A stretch of 64,000 nt of DNA from Taenia hydatigena. Taxonomy: Eukaryota; Platyhelminthes; Cestoda; Cyclophyllidea; Taeniidae. Within the stretch, counting starts at the first letter, position 1, and each line of letters starts with the position of its first letter. Made by a program: the position numbers and the translations under genes. The notes below the pieces were generated by a model. It did no database searches, was not told the origin of the DNA, and worked only from the letters and a program-made list of their open reading frames with translations. The stretch lies in contig JADWOT020000999.1 in NCBI GenBank assembly GCA_036345935.2, forward strand, positions 62,001-126,000, in the 5' to 3' direction. Below are positions 35,040 to 48,344 of the stretch, in pieces.

Positions 35040-36310
35040 AGATGAGCTATGACTATCAGTGCACCACTTCAAAAAAACATCCCTATCACACCTGTATACT
35101 TACCGCAGTGCCTCCTCCTACCACTTGCCAATCCTCAAGAAACGAAAAGAGACGTAACACTTAATCAAAATGCATATTCATTTCACATACCAACGACTCA
35201 TTCGGCGAAGGTACAATGGCGAGGCAACTATCCTACCCTATCACCAATGCCCTTCATTCGGCAGACTACCGACGCACTACATAGTTCCCTTCACTTTATC
35301 CAGAGCCATCCTCCATGCTCATCCTGGCAATTGTCCTGCATCTGCAGTCTTCACCTCAGGCTTATGTCTACACATTGAAGTTTGACAATGTAACCACGCT
35401 CCTAATTACTCCACAGCCACTTCATATCTGCTTCATTTCATACAGTAATTTCATAGACGACAAAGCCTGGTTAAATTAGATGGAACGGAGAACATGCAGA
35501 TCTGCTAATTGTAATTTGGTACTAACAACTTATTCAACCTGTCAAATGTATGCTCCAAGTTACCCATTTGCCCCTGTTTCGCCCTTGCTTGGCGCCAACA
35601 CGCGACACTCGGACTTTCACAAGTTATTCAGGAACAAAGTCAAGCTGCCTATTTCCTATGTGAATGAACAATCCTTGCTGAACAACAGGACTTTCAGCAG
35701 GATCGATTAGTGGAACAATTGCAACACCATAACTGTCAAAAGCAACAGACCTCCTCAAAAATGAATGTGTTAATTATCCATGCCCCAAATGCAATGAATG
35801 ATATTTTCGCCGAGAACCTCGCAGGTCTTAATTAACCAACTCGACGACCGGGTGGCACTTTATTTGCCAAATGGTATTAATCACCGAATGTTTTTAGGAT
35901 TGTCAATCACAACAGTCCCACTAACCTAACTAAATCGATAAAACCTCTTGGATACCCACTAAACTACTGGCAAGACAGGTGGATATACATTGGTAAATAA
36001 CATGTAGCGTGAGAAAACAACGTACGCAGACGCGTGCATTGGACAGTGAAGCAGGAAACAACCAGGGTGGAATCACCATAGCGATGAGAGGAAGACCGAA
36101 GGTGTAGAGTTTGGCTACAGTGGAGTCAAAAGTAGATGCAATCCAAGGGATCGATTGGTCAAATAATTGCAACACAACATCGGCTGACGATGACAACGAG
36201 TTCAAAGACGCTAAGTGCGGTCTCAGTGGATTCCCATGGGTTGGCTTTAACGGCAGTATTCTCCCTTGCCAATGCCACTGTCAGCAACGATGCATATAGT
36301 TGGCGAGGTT
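35040..36310 (+). repeat. Dispersed repeat R3, copy 1
   Basis: It is collinear with 50560-51890 in direct orientation. Shared blocks include ACATACCAACGAC, CAATGGCGAGGCAA/CAACGACGAGGCAA, GCATTACATAGT, GGTCAAATAATTGCAACAC and AGTGG.TTCC.ATGGGT. The frames inside (35049-35378, 36111-36333, and - strand 35930-36205) are not conserved as proteins. Confidence 0.6.
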
Positions 36311-39300
36311 ACATAACTAGCCTGAGAGGATGACTCGCTAAATACGTAACTACTGCGCCATCAAGTTTTGAGTCCAAAATTATCGCCTAGTACTGCTCAC
36401 CAATATCTTTATACTTATCACAAAATGCTTAAAAGGAAAGAATCACTCTCGCCGCACTTTAGCACCATGTAGAGCCAGGTGATTGGTGGATCTTTTCCAT
36501 TGTTCCCAACAGATCGGACTTCACTCGCCATAATATCACCCTGCTCACCTAACCGCAAAGACAGCTTTAACTACTTTATTTCACAACTATTCAGCATAAG
36601 GAACGAACGTGAAAAAAATGTTGTCTCTAGACAGCAAAACCTAGTCCGATTTCCATTTCTGAATTTCATTCATTACGAAACTGCTGTATATCTTTCGATG
36701 TACGCATATACTCAAACAAGTTTAATGCATTACAAACATGTAAATCCGAAAATAAGGTACTTTTGCGTACAGTGGAAAATTAACAGAAAGATGAAAAGTC
36801 GTACACTTCGTAACGCAAGCTTAAGCAAACCTAAGCCTACGAAAAGGGCCAAGCCTAGATTTCAGAATAGCTCTGCAGCACCCCTGCCTATTTCCACCTT
36901 AATTCACTAGCCTTTCTCGACGCGATAGCTAAGCTTGCATATCAGTTCAACACTAACCCCACATTTACCTCGTCTGTTTATCTTGCAGCCATGAAATTAT
37001 CTAGTGCTTGAGACAAAAGAGGTGAGAGGTCAGAGGGTAATTTATCCCACCGACCCCTCTCCTTGTACTGTTATCTGCTTCTCATGCCTTACTACAACGC
37101 ATCTTCAATGCGTGCTTCATTCGACTCCTACCATGCTCAATGTGCTCTCAAATATCGCCCCTCGTATCATTTCCCGCCGTGTGTGCTCCACGCATTAGAC
37201 CCAACCAGAGTAGAGGAGTTGCTCCTCCCTGCACTTCATTTCCTCGCCCATATTTTCCTCTTCGGTGGCGCAAGAAAATATGGCCTCTTTGCCTACTTTA
37301 CACTTTGTTCGCCTTCTCCTCCTTCGAACACACCTCAATACTTCCCTGCCTCCTCACCGTCCTACCTCATTGTCTGCCAGCGCCCTCTTTTTGAGTCCCC
37401 TCAAATTTCCACTAGTCTCACTCTTCATGATGACATGATCCAATAATGCCGACATGCATAATCTAACTCACATTGGCACAGGCTAGGCTGCATCCTACTC
37501 AATCACCCTCCACCTATAACCAAATCTTGTTTTAGCATACTCTGGCTTAGATTGCCATTCATTCATTATTCCCACCCTTACTTCTGTCTCTTTAGCTTAT
37601 TCTACATCACGTTGCCTCAATTCTGACCCCTACTTCTATTCCCTTTCTACTCACCCCTTCAAGAGCGAAGGTGAGCGCGTTGCTCCTACATTTCACTTCG
37701 TAATTTGTAGGCTGATCCAGCTCCTATTTTCTCAATCTCCCAAACATTACAGGAGCTTTAACGGAATCGTCCCACTGTTAAAAGCAGCCTGCATAAGAAG
37801 TGTTGTTAATCCTCATGAACATGCATAGCAGAAAGCCAGGAACACAGTCAGTTAGGCCTGACCGAAATTCGTGCAACATGGCATGGGAGCGCCATGTGTA
37901 AGAGTGCGTACTCATCTTGTTGGATGTGGTAATGGATGTGAAAATGTGGATTTGGCCTGGGCAATGGCAGAGTCTGTGTAAGACCATTTATGTCACTCCG
38001 CGTTTGTAAGTTAAAAGCAGAGTAGGGTACTGAGCAGACAGCGCCATCTCCTACACTCACCGTTAATGCAATGAAAGGACTTGGTTAAGGGACATATGAT
38101 CTTGATCACATGTGCTAAGTGGGCTTTTAAGCCATCAGGCAAGAAGGTAATTGTATCAGTCCATCACGTGGACTAATCCAAGCTACACAGTCGGCGCATA
38201 AAAATGCGTACACGTAAGAAAGTATGATCGTTTTGCTTTCTGTAAAGTCGGTGCATTTCGATGGGAAGGAAAAACACAGAAGTGCAGGTCAACGACTTCT
38301 CTTACGCGCGCCGTCATGGCTACGCATTGCAGCCAACGCGTCAGTACGAAACGTGCTTGCAGCTGGTTGGCTCACACAAAGACGCGCTGCGACGGGGCTT
38401 GGATTCAGGAGCCCTTATTTAGCACGTAACTATTCCGCCAATTTGGGGTCCGGGATGCAATCGCCATGGTTTGCCGTGACAAAGTTCATGTGACGAGAAA
38501 GTTATTTGCTGGTTTTCAAGGCACTTTCCGCACAAGGAGGATGTGATGGAACCACGCTATGTGCAGTAAACATTTATGTGGAGTAATGCCGAAATCCACA
38601 AATCTTTCTCAAATTTCAACCACTTTTAGGAGAGGAGTTGAGATCGCCTCCATAAAAGAGCGCGCACTAACGAAGGATGATAAAGTTGTCAATAGAAATG
38701 CAAGCCACAGATGAAAGGAAAGTTTTGCGCATTTTGCCCACCATAAGGAAGCCCTTGCATCATCAGTTTACCTTTCGACACCTTCTGGTTTTTCATTATT
38801 TTCAGAGTAAAAGACTATGGCACACAGGCCATAAAATTATATTCTTGCTCGGCAGAATAAACGCTTGCATGTGGTACTATTCGATGTCTACTCCAAGTTG
38901 CGACACTCATATACATAAGTAGATGGTGAGACAAATTTGTGCATTGAGGCAAGTTACCTGCTTCACTACGCCTACTTGTGGCCGGTTAATGCGATTATCT
39001 AATGCTTATGATATAAGAATAAAGTCAAGTGATGCGACGAGCTGCCTTTATTGGAACTTGACTAGGGAACTTAGCATGGTCGATAGATAGGTGTGACACA
39101 AGTCGCAACTTCAGGGAAAGGATAATTGGACATAAGTTAAAAGTTTGTGCAAAATAAGCTACCGTGGATGGTGAAATCACTAATATGATTATAAGCACTA
39201 CTCTTTTAACAAATTTTATAAATATTCTACAGCTACGTCTCTAAGGATGTAAGTAAATGCTTACTGGCTCTCTAGCTCGATACTAACACTGCTGGAATCA

Positions 39301-42300
39301 CTAAAACTAAAGTACAGCCTTGATTGCTACAAGAAGATTTGGGGGCTTGCACACGTTTGTATAAAAACACCAATATTGAAGTTTCTCCGGTTCTTGTAGA
39401 CACTCGTACCACTGATTGTTGCATGAGAAGGCATTGCCTATGGAAGGATAAGACTCTTATTTTTCCAAAGACAGGTTTATGGACAGGCTAGCACAACTAT
39501 CGATATTTAAAGGTCGGAAAAATCGACAAGTAAGGTTATTTCTGTGCCACCTACAGGTTTCGCCCAAAGATAAATTTTTGAGAAACTGTCGCACTGGTTG
39601 TCACTCATTTGTAAGTGTGAGCTTGAAAATCCCAACTGAAGCCACTCACTACGCATTCGCAGCAGTTGCATTTTTAAGTTCAATTTCGCACAGCATGGAC
39701 TAATTCAAGTGACCCTAATCTGAGTCGGACTGCATGCTTCCTCTAGAAAGTAGATAAAATGGCCCAAAAGACAAGCAAATGAGTTGCAAATGTACTAACA
39801 GCAGACTATTATTTCCCCGCGTTTTCATGGTGATTTAGGTGAGCACGACGTACTGAGCAGCAACTAGCAGTGGTACATACAACAACCGAAAAAGCTAAGG
39901 CTGAACAAAGTGGTGCTTCCAGGCTCATGCAAAAGTAGCATCATCGCAATGGTGGTGAACTGTGACAGGCTGTTAGCATGCTCTTCTCTCTATATGATCG
40001 GGCCAAAGATAAGATTAATGATTTTATTTGTGGTAGTTGCGATGGGCTGGCGCCTATGCCATTGGCGACGTAAATTTTGTCAGTAATGGTGTTGCGTTCC
40101 ACTGATGGGAAGAGGTTGGCATGACTCCTGAGGTAGTAGTGGGCAAGGCTGCGAAGAAGGCATCAAGGGTGAAGGTACAGAAGACGGTGAAGGAGAAATA
40201 GAAGAGGAGGAAGATGAGTTACGCTACCTGTATTGATAATGTCGGGCGAAGTCTATCCTGGTGTTCAAAATGAACTCCTTCATGGATGATATATTTGAGC
40301 GACTTGCCACTGGGTCGATACAGTTAGCGTAGTAGAATGAACAGATCATTACGAGCGAAGAATTAGGGGCTGCGGTACGCCTGCCACTTCTCAGTGAGTT
40401 TGCAACCCAAGATTCGTTTGGAATGTGACTGTCCAACCACTTCTCTCCCTAACACTTTGTGTGCTCCAGTTTATCATCAGCACTACCAGTAAACCAACCC
40501 GATCCAAGTAATGTGGCGGTGCGTGCTTTATTGTAAGCCAATCGGTTAAGAGTGTGTTTCCTACTGGCTCCCTGCATGTAATGTCACGGAATGCAATTGA
40601 CGAAATCTGATTAGACTGCGTAGCTGTTTAATTTTGCGTGACAGCCAAGTAAGAAGACATATCATCACCAATCGCAAGAGCAGCACAATTAGTTGAGTTT
40701 CAGGCACAACTGAAGCTCAGATCTAGTAAATTGGAGTAAATTAGAGAGTTTAGAAATGCTTCGAAATTGGAATATGTGCACTTAAACCAAAGCCATAACA
40801 ATAATATACAAGGGTAGATTAAAATCAAGGGAAATTTAGGCGCTTGGACAATACTCAAATATTCTTATTTCGACCTCGCTAACAGTCCCCTTTGGTGGAA
40901 TTGTGCGAGGTCGTATGAGTCGTGCAGAGAGTTAATGACAAGCGCTGATAGCTGTGAGTTGCAGGCGTGATATCGCACTGAAATCGTGGTAAGCTCCTAA
41001 TTCTAACGCGTAAAATCACATAAGAGTCTGATTCCTGTGCCCATCTTTTTGCCAAATTTGATATTTGCACTCATTTGCAGTCTCAGCAATGAAATTTAAT
41101 GCGCGTGGGGCCCATAACTTGGAGTTTAATATACAAATAAATCAAAGGACAAATGCAAAGAAGCTAACACTGAACCAACCACAGTGGCCAATTCGTGAAT
41201 TTGGAATCTCTTAAGCTACATCAGATGCATACTGCGACATTCAATGACCCAAGTAAGGAAATGGGATCAAGGCGTAAGAGGAAGGTCCTGGCATGCACTT
41301 ATGATACCTTCAATATGCAGCCATATGAAAACAGTGCGAAGAATAAATCATTAATTAGTAGCTTGATAAAAGCTGTCACTTAACTGCTGCGAATGACTTC
41401 AGCACCTACTGAAGATTACGGAGGTGTGAGATGTTAAATGTAAAATCTTGAAAAGTAGGACGTTTGCAATGCCGGACAAGGGAATTGCTATCATTACAGG
41501 ATGAAAGAGCAGAAAATGAGTGCGAGTCTGGCAAAAAGGCACGAACCAGTGAAGAGCAAATAGAAAGAAGAAGTTTACGATCAACCTTTGCCGTGTTGAC
41601 GAAATCGCCATTCATCGTAGTTGACTACTGGCCCTTCATTTAGCAGCAGCTGCTACTAGCGGTGAAACTATGACCCTGGGACGGTTCAGTGAAACATTCG
41701 CCAGTTAGACACTTTGTAAAGTCATAGAAGTCTTTTTACATTCCATTCTTATCAACTCCTGTAGTTGCAGTTCCCATCGTAGCAGATCTGATAACCAAGG
41801 ACCTCCCTATTCAACCTCTCCTGCACAAAGACAGTTCCCAAAATCAAGGCATAATGACTGGGAACATGTGTAGCTGCCGACTTCGCCTTGACAACTGTAG
41901 CCGATATTTGCACCAGATTGTCATGCAGGTGACTAACGTAGGAAGAATGTTGGTCAATTTGGATAACCAAAGTCATTGAGAGAGCTGCACATAATGGTAA
42001 AGATGGTCTTCGTGAGAACCTAAATGTCCTTCTCCGAAAGTCAATAAAAGAGCATACCAAAACCGAAAAACCATCACATCATCAAAATGCGGTTATTGTT
42101 GTTATTTGTGCCGAGCTGTCTCTTAGTAGGTGGACTTGGTGCTCTCATACAGCTAACATCTCTCTCATGTCAGCTAATAATTCAAAATAGCTCGATCTAT
42201 GCTCACAAATCCGAAATTGCAATAATTCCTAGCCTAGTTTGTTTTAACCATTAGATAAGGGCAAATGTCAGTCAAAAAATCTGTGAGTACCGAAAAGTAG

Positions 42301-45300
42301 ATGGTCTCGTCCCTTTTATTCCATTTGTTTCGGCCTGCTTCACTGAGGCTGGTTACGAGGATAGAAGCCTATAATAGTTATTTTTAGCTGTTTAAGGAGA
42401 AAATGGAGCATTATATTAAACTTCTTAGCTCCAAAACCACAAGCTAGATTCTGCAAACGCTATTTGAATTTAATAACTCTAGAATTACAAAAAAGCGAGG
42501 ATGTGCACTTTAAAAAGGGAAAACTAGCCCTTTTATCACCCTTCTTGGTGATACCGATACATTTGACCCTGGATTCGACAACAACGTATTTATTTGGAAT
42601 GGATTACTACCTGATGGGATCGACACCTTTATCTACTAATGTCGAACATCCACTGAGTTTTCCTTTCTTGTGCAATTCTTGTGCACCACTCGATTGTCAT
42701 AAAGAAAAATTCTTCAAATATGCATAAGTAACGAAACCTGTACCCAATTCCGACTAATGGAGATCACAGCTATTCATAGGAGGAAGGTATAATGAACAGA
42801 TACTGATGCGCTTTTGGGAACAGATCTTGCAATGTTGCACTATGCCCTTCTCTAATTAGAATCCATCTCTACTGCCCCAACTACAAATCGGATTTGAGAA
42901 AATTAATAGAAATGATTAGAATTACAGTGACAATCAAGTCTGGTGATGCATTTTGTGCATACGGAAAGACATCGGTCTAATACAAAGGGAATATGTGCGC
43001 ATTTCTTCGATAGCTCCTCTTCAATGTTCGCACTTGTCTGCCATTTTAGAGCAGCATATTAGTATTTGTTATGTCTTGCGTAGGCGACGAATTGAATATC
43101 CCACTATTTCGCTGATGTGTAAAAGGTGTTTTGGGAACGGATTATGCAACTACTTTATAAATAGCACACTAGCTGCGGTCTCTGCACTAATTCTCAATCG
43201 AAGTTCAGTTTCCTTATTTAAGCATAAAGTGCTGATGACAGATTTATAGGCTGATTTTAAGCACCCTGTTTGAGAAATTGAGCCAACCCAATTTCCGGTC
43301 TTTAATAACCTATTAGGTAGAGGGTTAACCAAATTTGAAGCTCTACATTCCGTAGATTGAAGTGCTTGATCAAAACAACAATACAATAGCTAGGTACATG
43401 GACTGCGTGCTCACGCAACATCTCAGCAGTACCGCACTTTTGCATGCTTTAGACTGGCCTCACTCTTACCAATTTCGCCATTACATTATAAGCAATCAGC
43501 TTAGAAGCCACAACGCGAACGTGAAGAAAAGCGTGCCACGCCAACAGCATCGCGCAGAAATAGAGATATTATAAAGTATGAGAGGCACAAAAATTATATA
43601 GTGAGTCAGACACCATCGCAATAGACGAAATCTCATCTACTCCGTTCGTAGCAAGCACACAATAGAAGTGATCGAACGCTCCTATCAGAGTGTTTTAGTT
43701 GAGTTAGCAACACTAGCAAATGCGGTCGGGATTGCTTTCGATCCTGCAACCGAAAAAAGGAATAGGTGTGCCCGAGGTACTCTAGCTCAAAGTACCCTGC
43801 GTAACGATTAAGCTCTACACTGGAAAGTCTATGAAACCAAAAGCATTTAGGCAAAAACTTCAATCGCCACCCTAAGTCTGGGGCAGCTGCAAGCCCAACA
43901 CCAGTATATTGCAAAATAGTCAAACTCCAGTTAAATAACGGTTTCAAGAGCACACATTTAACCAAACAATTAAACGCTAAGGCGGCTAGCTACCAAGAAT
44001 CTACTGTCCCACCACTAAACACATTGCATTCGGGTGATGCTCAAAGATGCACACCATGCCACCAGCTCATAGGTGATCACGAACTGAAAATGGTGGCTTA
44101 AATTTACAAAGGCGCAAAATGCGCATAAATCTTGTCAACTCTAGCTCCGCCCCTGCTTGCCAGTTCTAAAATGTCACATACCTATATGAATGGAATCATT
44201 AAAGCCCCTGGCATATAAAGGTGGTAATCCAATTCCTCTTTGGAGCAGGCAGACTTAAACAGCCAGCGCTTTTAAGAAAGATCCCCAACACTAGCTAAAA
44301 GTCATAGAGAGTGCAATGTTTTAAAGCCCCCTTCAACCAATACTTCTGTGAGCTACCAGCACTGGTTCCATAGGACGTGCTACTGGCAACTCTGGGCTGC
44401 AAATAAATCGACAGCGTTATTTTCCATTCAGTGGCAACCCAAAGGCAACTATTTTATTTGAAATATATGCCTGCTTGGCATCCAAAGCGCAAATCAAAGG
44501 TCGCAATCATCCTCAAAACTCTTAATCGACACGTTTCCCATCACAGGTTCCGCGATTCATGATTCCACTCAGCAACGCGAACAGTTGACAACACTTTATT
44601 TGATTCTAATGTCATTCCATCTCGACGTCTCCCATTTTTGAAAATTTAATAACAAATGTCATGGTGCGGTCGACAGCACCACTTTTATTCAACCTCACCG
44701 TTTTGGCGATTAACAATAAATGCATTTTGTGTCGTCAATCATCCATTGCTCTGTTATCTATGTGTTCTTGAGATGCATTTTAGTTAATAAGCATATACCA
44801 AGGCCATTCAGTTGTGTTTTTAAATTAGGAGAGGAAAGACCTCTTAAACCATCCCACTTCACCTGCTTTTTAAACACGTATGGTGGAGCTAACTCACTTG
44901 GGAGGGTTTTAGCCAACTCATTTCTGAAGGCGCTTCTTATCTAGTCCAGTATCTAGCCAGAAGGACCTGCTTCACTCGGCATAGCCTTAAAGGTTCTCCA
45001 ACTGTGAAGCAAAACAGCATAGAATAGGGCTGGCTGATGCAATTTGGTGTTATGTGGCAGAGGTCATTCTTGCTTGGATTATGCTGGCTCATGATGGACA
45101 ATAAAGTGTCCTTGGTGCTACGACAGACTATCTTTGTTATTGTAGATTTTTGAGTTTCATTCATTTTGAATAGTTCTTGTAGTCCAAATCAAAATTCATG
45201 TGGCAAAGAATGCATCAAGTTTATGCTTTTTAACAAGATTGCAAGTTCTTAAGTGCATGCAATGTATAGAAAAGCAGCAGTGCTAAGGCGCGCAGTCCAC

Positions 45301-48161
45301 AACTATTCTAGAATAAAGTGCATAAGGCCGAAGGCGACTTTCTGTTTCATCCTCATGTCAGCGTCATCTAAAAATGCCAGGCTCGCAGTTAAAAAAAGCA
45401 TTGAGTGAGGTTGCTGTCAATCATGCTGCACGACTAGTCGTTGACAAATTGAGATGACCTCCTTGATCTCACTTAAAATTAAGACTTACTTGCTTTTCTG
45501 CTGCTTTTATATTTTCCTTTGAAGCGCAACAACGAATAATTTTAACCAAATGTCATTGATTGGTGGTCGATTTTTCGCGCAATTTTGCTGCGTTTATTTT
45601 TCTTACGCAGAAATTGTCGGACATGCGCGGTGCTTAATCACTACAGAATGTTCTATCCATCTCGCAATAGCATTTCCATTATTTGACTCTACTTAACGAA
45701 TTCTCTAAAAGCTAAAAAAAATCATGTGAAAGGTATCTTAGCTTGGCGTTTCGTTTCCCGATGTTCTTCACACTTCCAACCTTCTTATGTGCATTCCTAT
45801 AGTGAGACAGTTTTCCTTTGAATTCTACGTTGCTATGTTAGTGGACATTGCTCAAACCTTGGTTCTTTCTCCTCCTACCACGCACACTCTCTTTTCAATA
45901 GTCAACGGCAGCAGATGCTATGTTCTCATTATTCCAACACTGTTAACACCTTCGGAGTCACAATGAATATCCACTTTTTGAGGCGTACGTTTACTTCGTG
46001 AAGGGCGTTATAATAAAATGGTCGAGATCGTTGGTGACATGCGTTAATAATTGACTAGAGAGAGCTACCTTGTCCTCGTCATTTTGTAGGAGTAGTGCCT
46101 TTGAGTGAGGAAATTATTGAAGTGGTCCCTAAGTTTATGTTTGCATCTACTGGATTTCTCCATGACATGACGGAAAAGCTGACATCTATCGCATCTCTTT
46201 TGCTGATCCACGTTTAAATGTTCCGTATGGAGAAAGCGAAGGTATGACTGTATCAATAAATCTCATTGATTGCCGTTTTTCTGGCACCCACTCCCTTAAA
46301 TACACAACCAAGAAGTTGAAGATGGTGAAGTCTTACATGATGCTACTAACATAGAAGCTGAAGAGGAGAGCTTGATTTAGAGGGAACTTCCACCGAATTA
46401 AAAATCAATCCTATAGGGTGTGAAGCATGGCAAATGTGATTATTGCCCGGCCATGAAACCAATAAAGACTTCCTTGATGTCTAGTTCCGCAGTTCCTTAT
46501 AAGACCTGGGTGGAGAAGTCACTATAAATGTGTAACAAATAGGTGTCACGTGAGAATTTTCATAAAGGGACAAAAAGAGGAGAAAAAAGAATACGCTTAC
46601 CCACCATGGCCTAGCTAAAAAGAAAGATGCCACGGAACACATATGGACTCAGTTCAGGCGACTTAAAGCTGCGGTAACACCTGCACTGCGTGTAAATGCT
46701 ATGCTGCCTCGCTAATTAGCATATCATTCGTGCTTTAGTGGTTCGTTTAATTGGGCTGCTGACGCTACAAATTTTGCGCTCCATGCTCCAATTTCCTGCT
46801 CCTAGCCTTAGGCTGAAGCATCTCAACTCGGCAATTACGATGCCTTTTACTTACATCCAGACAAGCGGCTGCGGACTATCTGTTACAGCACAAATGCATG
46901 GTATGAGGTCGTATGAGCTAAAGCCATGCAGTCCTACAATATGAGTTAAGATAGAAACTAAAGTTAGTTAAAACCTAAGTTGACACACAGTTGGCTTAAA
47001 CACTTGTGGCCATGATTTCGCCAGAGTGCGTTACCCAGAGAAGATGACAGATATCATACTAGGTCAGGTCGAACCCACGACTGTGCCAACGAAGATGTAG
47101 TTAGGCCGAGAAAGACACTTCAACCGCGTTTAAATGTGCAAACCTCTACTTGGATGTAATCGTTATTGGAATTTTTTCACTGAGTGTGAACAGCGCAGTA
47201 CAAGTGAAAATATTTCGTAAGGTAGGTCTACAAGGTAGCAAAATGAGTGGCAGCATGCAATGAATGCGAGAGAATGCTGGCGATTCACCAAAACTTACTT
47301 AAAATTGAAAGCCGATTTAAAAAGTAGAAATGATGCCTGGAGAACACATGTCATTAGGTTGGCCTCAGTGCAGCAGTTTATAAGGACGATAAATAGGTAG
47401 GTCAAGAACGGATTGCGGGGAGTCGATCGTAGTCAGTTGACAAGGCTGTGATGTTACTGACTTGCATATAGATGTGCATATAGCCTCTCTGTTGACTCTT
47501 ATCTAGCCACTTCTTCTATCATGGATTAGAAAGTGACGCTGAAGACAACTTATAAGGCTGCTTTAACGTTTCTTTAGTTAGCGGCAAATCCTCTCTTCCA
47601 TTTCCCATACCCTTTGGCATGATTGTACAAATTGGTAGGGATTTTGAAAGATAGGTTCCTCTTTTTACCTTCCATGTTAAGAGCATTATGTAGAGGCTTG
47701 CTTCACCATCAATCGTTGTTTAAGTGCACGAACGGCTAAGGAAGGGAGGAACAGAGGCAGCGAGTAAATGATTCTAGTAGTGACATTAGGTCGACACATA
47801 ATCACTACGTCCTTGCAATAACACTGAATCAAAGGGAAGGCTTTGATTAAGAATAGTAAATATGACGAAATAGCGGACTTTCTTGAGAACGACACACGGA
47901 TGACACGTGGATAAGATCAGGTGTGGGAGAAGTGAAATGCTTACAATGCTGCGAACGATAAAGAGAGGAGAAAAATGACCGAGAACCATTAAACATACTT
48001 TCAAATCTATCTTTTTAAAAATGCACTGCCTGATTGGACCTAACCCGCTTTCTTCCCTTGTCCCATATTCTCACACATCTGCATCGCCACTGTTTAAATC
48101 TTAATCAGTTTTGTTTACTAGCAGTGCATGTGCCCTCCCCTCTCTATATTTTCTCCTTCAG
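36311..48161. other. No gene recognised
   Basis: Frames up to 143 codons occur (36479-36910 +; - strand 41752-42060 and 43633-43965), but none has a domain, a believable start or supporting splice sites. C/T-rich stretches lie at 37040-37420 and 37480-37740. A tRNA-like 3' fragment (GTCGTGGGTTCGACC, - strand, near 47070) is too incomplete to call. Confidence 0.35.
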
Positions 48162-48344
48162 CGCCGTGCTCTCTTAGCTTTCATTGCCAATATAGATCAC
48201 TTACAATTTGGCCACGATCGCATTGTCAGATTCTATAAGAAATACAAGCTGCTGATTCCATATTGTGTGCGATGTTTGGTCAAAGCCGATGAAAATGAGC
48301 CCATCTCTATGCTTGCAGTCGCTCAGCTTTCCTTTTCAAAATGA
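48162..48344 (+). CDS. Candidate 3'-terminal exon, product not recognised
   Basis: The acceptor is unusually good, with CTCTCTATATTTTCTCCTTCAG ending at 48161. The following frame encodes 60 residues, starting RRALLAFIANIDHLQFGHD and then RIVRFYKKYKLLIPYC, and ends at TGA. IVRFY recalls a protein-kinase N-lobe, and LLAF..N the GINS subunit PSF1, but neither match extends. No function is assigned. Confidence 0.25.
   Translation, partial: RRALLAFIANIDHLQFGHDRIVRFYKKYKLLIPYCVRCLVKADENEPISMLAVAQLSFSK

Noticed and set aside
36479..36910. 143-codon frame
   Set aside because: It starts at GTG, has no domain, weak protein-like composition and no splice support.
41752..42060. 102-codon - strand frame
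   Set aside because: The translation looks mildly protein-like but matches no family I know and has no clear start or splice sites.
43633..43965. 110-codon - strand frame
   Set aside because: No motif, no splice support, and it lies in a gene-free stretch; likely chance.
47050..47110. tRNA-like 3' half on the - strand (GTCGTGGGTTCGACC)
   Set aside because: There is a box B match only; no cloverleaf, D arm or acceptor stem can be drawn.
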